Source: Dastarcus helophoroides
Taxonomy: Eukaryota > Arthropoda > Insecta > Coleoptera > Bothrideridae
NCBI GenBank assembly: GCA_028583605.1
Contig: CM053334.1
Coordinates: 25,439,226 to 25,503,225, forward strand
Length of the DNA: 64,000 nt
Reading direction: 5' to 3'
Below are positions 57,241-64,000 of this stretch, piece after piece. The position numbers were made by a program, and so were the translations under genes. Each line of letters begins with the position of its first letter. Position 1 is the stretch's first letter. A model generated the notes under the pieces. It worked only from the letters and a program-made list of their open reading frames with translations. It ran no database searches and had not been told where the DNA came from.

Positions 57241-60200
57241 ATTTAAAGTAGATCCGATATTTTAAACGGAAAATTAATATTTTTAAAGCATTCACAATAT
57301 TCACAAAAAAATTCGAGAACAAGACGAAGTTCTGAAAAAAATCTAAATTTTCCAAGTCGAAATTTTGAAAAATAATTGTATTGAAATGTTCAAAAAATTT
57401 AAAATCTTCAAATGAAAGTATACATGAAAATCTTTAATGACGTCAAAATTTAAAAAAAAATTTCAAAAACCAAACTTACAAGGAATAAGAGAAAAAAATG
57501 AAAATTTCCAAAGGACTTAAAATTTAAAAGATAACATTTTGAGTAAAACCCAAAAATAAAAAATTTTGACATGTGCCATTTTCAAAATGAATAAAACATC
57601 TCTAAAAATACAAAATTTTCAAAAAGGATCAAATTAAAAAAAATAATATTTTGAGAAGAAAATTGAAATCTTAAAAAGTCCAAACTTCAAATAGGTAGAG
57701 ATTTCCAAAAAAGGTGCAAGTTTTCAAAAAACTGGCAATTATGAACAAAAGATAACATTTTTAAAAGAAGTAAACACGTGAAAGTTAAGCAAGGTTGATT
57801 TTTTTTTAAAATAAAACTTTTTAAAACTTGCAATTTTCAAAAAGTCAAATTTTCAAAAAAAAAAATTAAAACGGTCAAAAGGTCCAAAAAAAGGTTATAT
57901 TTTTCAGAAAAGTCAAAACTTTTAAAAGAACAAATGTTCAAAAGGGTCAGCGAAGTCGAAATTTTTAAAAAATCCACGTTTTCAGAAGTCGAGAGTTAAA
58001 AAAAATGTTAAAATTCTGAAAAGATTTTGAAAGAGTTAAAATAATCAGATAATTAAAATTTTTAGAAAAAAATCAGTATTTTGAAACAGTCAAAATTTTG
58101 AGAAAAAGACAAAACTAAAAAAATGAAATGTGATTTTCAAAATGAAGTCAAAATTTTCTAAAAAATTGGAAAATTTCAAACAAAATTGAAATCCTAAAAA
58201 GTCCATACTAAAAAACTAGCAATTTTGAACAAAAGATAAAATGTTTAAAAGAAATAAAATTTTCAAACACGTGACAGTTAAGCAAGGTCAATTTTTTAAA
58301 AAATAAGAATTTTGAAAGGCAATTTTCAAAAGGTCAAATTATTGAAAAAAATTAAAACTGTCGAAAGGCAGAAAAAAGGGTTCTATTTTTTAGAAAAGTC
58401 GAAATTTTTAAAAGAACGAATGTTTGAAAGGGGCAACAGGTTGAAATTGTCAAAAATTTAGAAGTCGAAATTTAAAACAATTTTAAAATTCTGAAAAGAT
58501 TTTCAAAGAGTAAAAAAAATCAGTATTTTGAAACAATTAAAATCTTAAAAGTCAAAATTTTGAGGAAAAGACAAAACTAAAAAAATGAAATGAGATTTTC
58601 AAAACGAAGTCGACATTTTCTAAAGAGTCGAAATTTTCACAAAAGGTCCAATTAAAAAAATCAAAATGAAAATTAAAATCTTGAAAAAGTCGAATATTTA
58701 AAAAAAATCAAAATCTTCAAATATGTAGAGATTTTTAAAAAAGGTTGAAATTTTCAAAAAACTGATAAAAAAGTTTAAACTTTTAAAAGAAGTTAAATTT
58801 TTAAAATGTTTAAAACACGCAGAAGCTTTAAAAAGTTCGATTTGAAAAAAGAAAATTTTGACATTCACAATATTCAAAACAGTCAAATTTCCAAAAATAG
58901 TTAAAACCGTCAAAAGGTCGAAATTTTAAAACAAAAAGGTTTATCAAAATTTTCAAACGGCGGATTGCTGAAAGGGGCCAAAATTTTTAAAAAAGTTGAA
59001 ATTTTCAATAATTATAATTGTCCAAAGCCGAGAGTTAAAATAAATTGAAAATAATAAATATTTTAAAAGCTTTAAAATATTAACGTAGTCAAAATTTTGA
59101 GAAAAAAATGAAAGTTTTGAAAGAATTAGAAGTTATCAGAATTTTCAAAATAAATTGAGATTTTTAAAAACGGTGGACATAAAAAATTTTAAAATTCTGA
59201 AATTTTTATATGAAAGTCGAAAATTGGGAGTGTAGTTAAAACTTGAATACAAAGTTAAAAAGTCCAAATTACAAAATCGGAGGTGAGTTTGTAAATAATA
59301 TGTCAAGGTAAAAGTGGAATTTTGAGAAAAAATCGTTGTAACTTCGAAAAAAACAATCAGAATTTCGTAAACCTGCAACCTTCAGAGAAAAAAGTGAAAG
59401 TTGGGAAAATAAAAAATATTTTTGACAGACAAGAAATTTTTCAATGGTGAGACATTTTCATACAGGCATATCTCTCTTTAAAAATTTTGAAGAAATGGGG
59501 GGTTTGAAAAAAGTGGGAATTTTAAAATGTCAACATTTTTAAAATAAGTCACATAGTCAAAATACTGAGGAAAAATTAAAATGTTGAAAAAATGAAGTTT
59601 TGAAAGAGTGGGAATTTTAAACTGTCAAAATGTTCAAAATATATCAAAATTTTTAAAAACGGTAGCCATAAAAAAATGAAAATTCTGAAATTTTAATATG
59701 AAAGTCGAAATTTGGAAATGTAGTTAAAACTTCCAGAAAAAATTTGAAGAATCCAAATTAAGCGAGAATTTTAAGAAATTAAAATTTTGAACAATTGCAA
59801 TATTTAAAACAATCAAATGTTTGAAAAAAGTTAAAACTGTCAAAAGGTCAAAATTAAGAAAAGGTTGTATTTTTCAAAAAAGTAGAAACTTTTAAAAGGA
59901 CGAATTTTCGGAAGGGTCGACATTTTCAAAAAGGTCGAAGTTTAAAAAAAATAACGCTCTCAGAAGTCGAGAGTTAAAAAAAATGTTAAAATTCTGAAAA
60001 GATTTTGAAAGAGTTAAAATATTCAGATAGCCAAAAAATTAGTATTTTGAAACGATTAAAATCTTAAAAGTCAAAATTTTGAGTAAAAGACGAAATTAAA
60101 AGAAACCACATGGTCAAAATTTCGAGAAAAGATCAAAATTTTAAAAAAATAAGAAGTTCTGAACAAGTGAGGATTTTAATTGTCCAAATTTTTAAAATAG

Positions 60201-60400
60201 GTCGAAATCTTCAAAAGCAGCAAATTAAAAAAAAATCGAAATTTTCAAATGCATTCGAAAGCTTCAAAAAGTCGAAATATTCAGGTGGTCGAAATTTAAA
60301 AAAAGTCGACAATTTGAAAAATGAAAAAATAAAGAAGTCAATTTTGTTTGATAAAAGTTCAAATTCAATATGTTAAAATTAATCAAAATTTATAAAATAT
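57241..60400. repeat. Skewed AT array with higher-order repeats
   Basis: Purine-rich words throughout. Longer shared blocks reveal duplications: CACGTGAAAGTTAAGCAAGG at 57774 versus CACGTGACAGTTAAGCAAGG at 58268 (about 490 bp apart), and CAGAAGTCGAGAGTTAAAAA at 57980 versus 59960 (about 1.98 kb, near four times 490). At least four diverged units are implied. Confidence 0.6.
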
Positions 60401-60406
60401 CTATGT

Positions 60407-60568
60407 TAAAATACAGAACTTGTCCCCTGAAACCAAGAAAGATTATAACACACAACAAAGGTTGCAAAGAGAGCAATTTTTGTTGTGTTTTTTAATCTTT
60501 CTTGGTTTCAGGGGACAAGTTCTGTATTTCAATTTTTGAAGATAACCAAGGACCTGTCCGTTCCACCA
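60407..60568 (+). mobile_element. Hairpin element copy with 13-bp flanking duplication
   Basis: Direct repeats AAAATATCTATGT (60394-60406) and AAAATATCCATGT (60569-60581), 12 of 13 matching. Arms: ATACAGAACTTGTCCCCTGA, AACCAAGAAAGATT and AATCTTTCTTGGTT, TCAGGGGACAAGTTCTGTAT pair almost perfectly. The tail GAAGATAACCAAGGACCTG, TCCGTTCCACC, A run is right-sided. One of the youngest-looking copies. Confidence 0.88.
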
Positions 60569-60829
60569 AAAATATCCATGTCTTTAAGAAAGTTGAAATT
60601 GTCAAAAAAATCTGTTTTTCTTTAAGTTGAAGGTAAAAAAAGAGAGATTGGCAACAAAAATTCACAATGTTCGAAAAAGAGTTGGAAGAAATATCAATAT
60701 TCTGAACAAAACAAATGAGATCTCCAAAAAATCGAGAACTTTGGAAAAATATGAAATTATCAATAAAGGTCGTAATTTTTAAACTCCTATCCCTTTCATT
60801 TTATCGTCGAAGTGAGAATAAGGGATTTG

Positions 60830-60885
60830 CATATAAATAAATAATAAATAAATAAAAATATATATATATAAATAAATACCAATTT
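60830..60885. repeat. (AAAT)n/(AT)n simple repeat
   Basis: Tetranucleotide ATAA/AAAT units around a short (AT)n core. Confidence 0.7.
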
Positions 60886-60966
60886 ATCATTGGAAAATCG
60901 TTTCATTTTTTACAGTTCCAGAGAATTTGGACTACAAGTTAATAACGTATAAATCCTAAAGTGTGC

Positions 60967-61060
60967 CTGCCTGTCTGTTTGTTTCCATGGCGTAATTACT
61001 GAATTGATTTTGCCGAAAATTGGTACAGACGAACCTTGTAAGAGGGTATCTTTAATAGGA
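60967..61060 (+). repeat. Dispersed repeat, copy related to 43620-43712
   Basis: CTGTCTGTTTGTTTCC, GCCGAAAATTGGTACAGACG, AACCTTGTAAGAGGGTATC. It is followed shortly by the (ATT)n microsatellite. The family is not identified. Confidence 0.6.
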
Positions 61061-61097
61061 TACATTTTATCTCGGGACACAGTTTCAGATACTCCCA

Positions 61098-61117
61098 AAT
61101 TATTATTATTATTATTA

Positions 61118-61203
<86 letters not shown>
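61098..61203. repeat. (ATT)n microsatellite
   Basis: About 35 nearly perfect ATT units with one GTT interruption. Open frames of poly-isoleucine or poly-leucine across it are artefacts. Confidence 0.95.
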
Positions 61204-61204
<1 letters not shown>

Positions 61205-62279
61205 CTCCAAGAAAAGTATATAATCTTTTGCCGTTTCCTGGGACCGACGACAGCTCCATCTAGCGATAGGGCACAACCTTACTTTAATTTTACCCCTAGA
61301 TTTCTGTTAACATAATGGCCTGACGCGTCATTTGATAGGGTACAACATTGCTACCCAAAATATATCTGGATATTTGTAGGTAGTTGAATCTACAAATGAC
61401 AGTGTCAACGAATTTGAACAAAATATCATTATGCAAACAGCACGAACTCTTTGAATCTGTGCATAGCTGATTTAATTTTATTAAGTTTATACAAAGGAAT
61501 TTTATAAATGAGAACATATATACAAAACTCGTTTTAGCTTCTTTGTGCTCAGTTTGGAAAATATTTTAATCATTATTTAAATTACGTCTGATCGACAACG
61601 CAATCTATTGCTATCTTATAGCGATCTACATATTTGGTTCTGAATTAAAACCAGAGACCTATTAAACAAATTGATTTATCACTTTAACAAAATTTTGTTG
61701 TTCAATTATTCATCTAATTCCGCAGATTAGTTCAAAACTTGAATGAATATAAAAGTAGAAATTGAACTAATAGAGAACCAAATTTATCTGGTGGATCATT
61801 TCTTTAGGTGAATACTGCAAATTCGTAGCTTTGTTAAGCTTTACTAAAGTATCACAAGTAATAGACGATTTGTGTTAAATTTAAATTAAAATCTCATTTG
61901 TTGAATTCTTTTAGCGCATTTTATGGAAAGTTGGTCAATATCATAGGCAGAATCTGTAATTCTGTGATGTAACAAATGCAAAACTATTAAAATGTCACGC
62001 TCTCTGCAGTTGTAAATTTTGTTATAGACAGAAAACAAAACGAAATAACAGGATTAGGTATGTGGTGATGCAATAATCTAGCACTTCTTAATCTTTGTGT
62101 ATCGGCCAACTTTAGCCAAACAATTATCACTTACCTTCAAAAGTAACGTTTTGCACTTCCTTGAAATCGCTTATATTTCATCTTTATAATACATACTTAA
62201 ACAAAATAAAGAAAATTGAAGAAGAATTTAAAGGTTTAAACCACTTCCACCCCATGACAATTTTTTTCTTCTTTTTTTT
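61204..62279. other. Anonymous intronic stretch
   Basis: No gene, array or transposon recognised. Confidence 0.4.
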
Positions 62280-62505
62280 AAAGATCTTTTTCATCTTCTT
62301 CTTCTCCATCTATTTCTCCTTCTCCTTCTCCTTCTCCATCTATTTCTCCTTCTCCTTCTCCTTCTCCTTCTCCTTCTCCTTCTCCTTCTCCTTCTCCTTC
62401 TCCTTCTCCTTCTCCTTCTCCTTCTGCTTCTCCTTCTCCTTCTCCTTCTTCTTCTCCTTCTACTTCTCCTTCTCCTTCTCTTTTTCCTTCTTCTTCTTCC
62501 TCATT
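62280..62505. repeat. (CTTCTC)n hexanucleotide repeat
   Basis: TCCTTC/CTTCTC units with occasional TATTTC and TGCTTC variants, strongly strand-asymmetric (polypyrimidine on +, polypurine on -). It directly precedes the roughly 338-bp satellite. Confidence 0.95.
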
Positions 62506-64000
62506 CTCTGAGGTAGGTTTCTCTGAAGTAGGTATCTCAATCTGTTCTGGTCTTCAAGCCTCTTGTTCTTCTGATGTCCAGCTTTCTTTCCATCTTTTCA
62601 TCAGTCTTCTTTGTGTGTGTTTTTTCCTGTTGGTTTCAGTATCTTCCCTTGTTTGACCATTCTGTTTTCATATATTCTTTCGATGTGATGGTTCCAGTAT
62701 TTTTTTTGTCTCTTGTGAATCTATATATGTCCTGTGTATCACTCAATCTCTGTATCTCTTTATTTCTACACCTATCTCTCAGTGTCTTCCCATGCATTGT
62801 TCTTAATGTTATGTTTTCATTTTCGTGCTTCTTCTTCTTCTTCATTCTCTGGGGTAGGTTTCGCTGAGGTAGGTATCTCAACCTGTTCTGGTCTTGAAAC
62901 CTCTTGTTCTTCTGATGTCCAACATTCTTTCCGTTTTTTCATCGGTCTTTCTTGTGTGTGTTTCTTCTGTTGGTTTCAGTATATTCGCTTATTTGACCAT
63001 TCTATGTTTATCCATTCTTTCGATATGCTGGTTTCAGTCGTTTCTCTTGTCTCTTATGAATCTATATATGTCCAGGATGTCACTCAATCCCTGTATCTCT
63101 TCATTTCTACACATATCTCTCAGTATCTTCCCATGTATCGTTCTTAATGTTTTCATTTTCGTGGTTCTTCTTCTTCTTTATTCTTTGAGGTAGCTTTCGC
63201 TGAAGTAGGTATCTCAACCTGTTCTGCTCTTCAAACCTCTTGTTCTTCTGATGTCCAGCATTATTTCCATCTTTTCGTCGGTCTTCCTTGTGTTTTTCCT
63301 GTTGGTTTCAGTATCTTCGCTTGTTTGACCATTCTATTTTCATCCATTCCTTCGATGTGATGGTTCCAGTATTTTTTTGTCTCTTGTGAGTCTATATATG
63401 TCCTGTATGTCACTCAATCTCTGTAGTATCTCTTTATTTCTACACATATCTCTCAGTATCTTTCAATGTATCGTTCTTAATGTTTTTATTTCCGTAGTTC
63501 TTCTTCCTCTTCTTCATTCCTTGAGGTAGGTTTCTCAGAAGTAGGTATTTCAACCTGTTTTGGTCTTCAAGTTTCTTGTTTTTCTGATGTCCAGCATTCT
63601 TTCCATATTTTCATCGGTCTTCCGTGTGTGTTTTTTTCTGTTGGTTTCAGTATCTTCGCTTGTTTGACCATTCTATTTTCATCCATTCCTTCGATGTGAT
63701 GGTTCCAGTATTTTTTTGTCTCTTGTGAGTCTATATATGTTCTGTATGTCACTCAATCTCTGTCTCTTTATTTCTACACATATCTCTCAGTATCTTTCCA
63801 TGTATCGTTCTTAATGTTTTTATTTCCGCAGTTCTTATTCTTATTCTTAATTTCCTGAGGTAGGTTTCTCTGAAGTAGGTATTTCAACCTGTTCTGGTCT
63901 TCAAGCCTCTTGTTCTTTTGATGTCCAGCATTCTTTCCATATTTTCATCGGTCTTCCTTGTGTGTGTTTTTTCCTGTTGGTTTCAGTATCTCCGCTTGTT
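62506..64000 (-). repeat. Tandem satellite, ~338-bp units, probably LINE 3'-end derived
   Basis: GGTAGG-type anchors at 62512, 62853, 63189, 63525 and 63859 (spacing 341, 336, 336, 334); the fifth unit runs off the window. Units are separated by short CTTCTTCTTC tracts. The minus strand of unit 4 reads GMDENRMVKQAKILKPTEKN and THGRPMKIWKECWTSEKQE, which resembles the C-terminal tail of RTE-type LINE proteins (RMVK ... GRPxKxW). Inference: a LINE 3' end with its AAG tail was amplified in tandem. Confidence 0.8.

Noticed and set aside
61004..61315. Poly-leucine and poly-isoleucine open frames on both strands
   Set aside because: They translate the (ATT)n microsatellite.
62161..62511. Open frame of alternating serine and phenylalanine
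   Set aside because: It translates the (CTTCTC)n repeat.
62506..64000. Plus-strand open frames of 97-137 codons in the satellite
   Set aside because: They recur with the repeat period and read polypyrimidine sequence; the meaningful similarity is on the minus strand.

Overview
The window looks like a transposon-dense, very AT-rich piece of an arthropod (most likely insect) nuclear genome. Evidence: the single convincing host exon matches the start of the GAS2-like protein called pickled eggs (pigs) in Drosophila and ends in a canonical GT splice donor; the mobile elements are animal families (mariner, Tc1-like, Tigger/pogo, hAT, RTE- and jockey/CR1-like LINEs, a Penelope-like fragment, solo LTRs). 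A three-unit GGTTA (TTAGG-type) tract agrees with an arthropod. The insect order cannot be decided from the sequence alone. There are no prokaryotic features.

Host gene: the first coding exon of the GAS2-like gene is at 16903-17076 (+). Everything from 17077 to the window end is then presumably its first intron (at least 47 kb), because no later exon was recognised. Upstream, 1-16.9 kb is intergenic repeat-rich DNA.

Layout. 1-8.7 kb: skewed low-complexity arrays, a Tc1-like transposase relic joined to a LINE relic, two hairpin elements. 10.2-14.7 kb: an hAT element (10242-14733, perfect 8-bp target duplication) containing a second 3.2-kb hAT-like element (11146-14385, perfect 8-bp duplication). 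14.8-16.1 kb: three tandem copies of a 466-bp unit, each carrying an hAT-type MITE. 16.1-17.1 kb: gene start. 18.3-27.3 kb: solo LTR, a 2.6-kb hAT-like element, a heptamer minisatellite, further hAT-like elements. 29.06-34.13 kb: a third large hAT-like element split by a 2.2-kb Tigger element. 34.3-39 kb: hairpin elements, a Penelope-like fragment, and an RTE-like LINE interrupted by a complete-length mariner whose TA duplication is exact. 39-49 kb: mostly anonymous, with hAT debris, arrays and four hairpin elements. 48-49.3 kb: tandem duplication and a second solo LTR. 50.1-53.3 kb: two LINE relics in line. 54.6-60.6 kb: three kinds of tandem repeat plus a hairpin element. 61-64 kb: microsatellites and a roughly 338-bp satellite that looks derived from a LINE 3' end.

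Two observations stand out. First, a family of at least ten dispersed copies forms a long hairpin with a single-sided tail ending in CCACC plus A residues; four copies are flanked by 11-14 bp direct repeats, as expected for retroposition rather than for a cut-and-paste foldback element. Second, three large elements with hAT-type ends are filled almost entirely with a strand-skewed degenerate array built on a GAAAATTTCGAC-like word, suggesting these arrays spread as cargo of non-autonomous hAT-like elements. All transposase and reverse transcriptase genes seen here are broken by frameshifts, stops or truncation.
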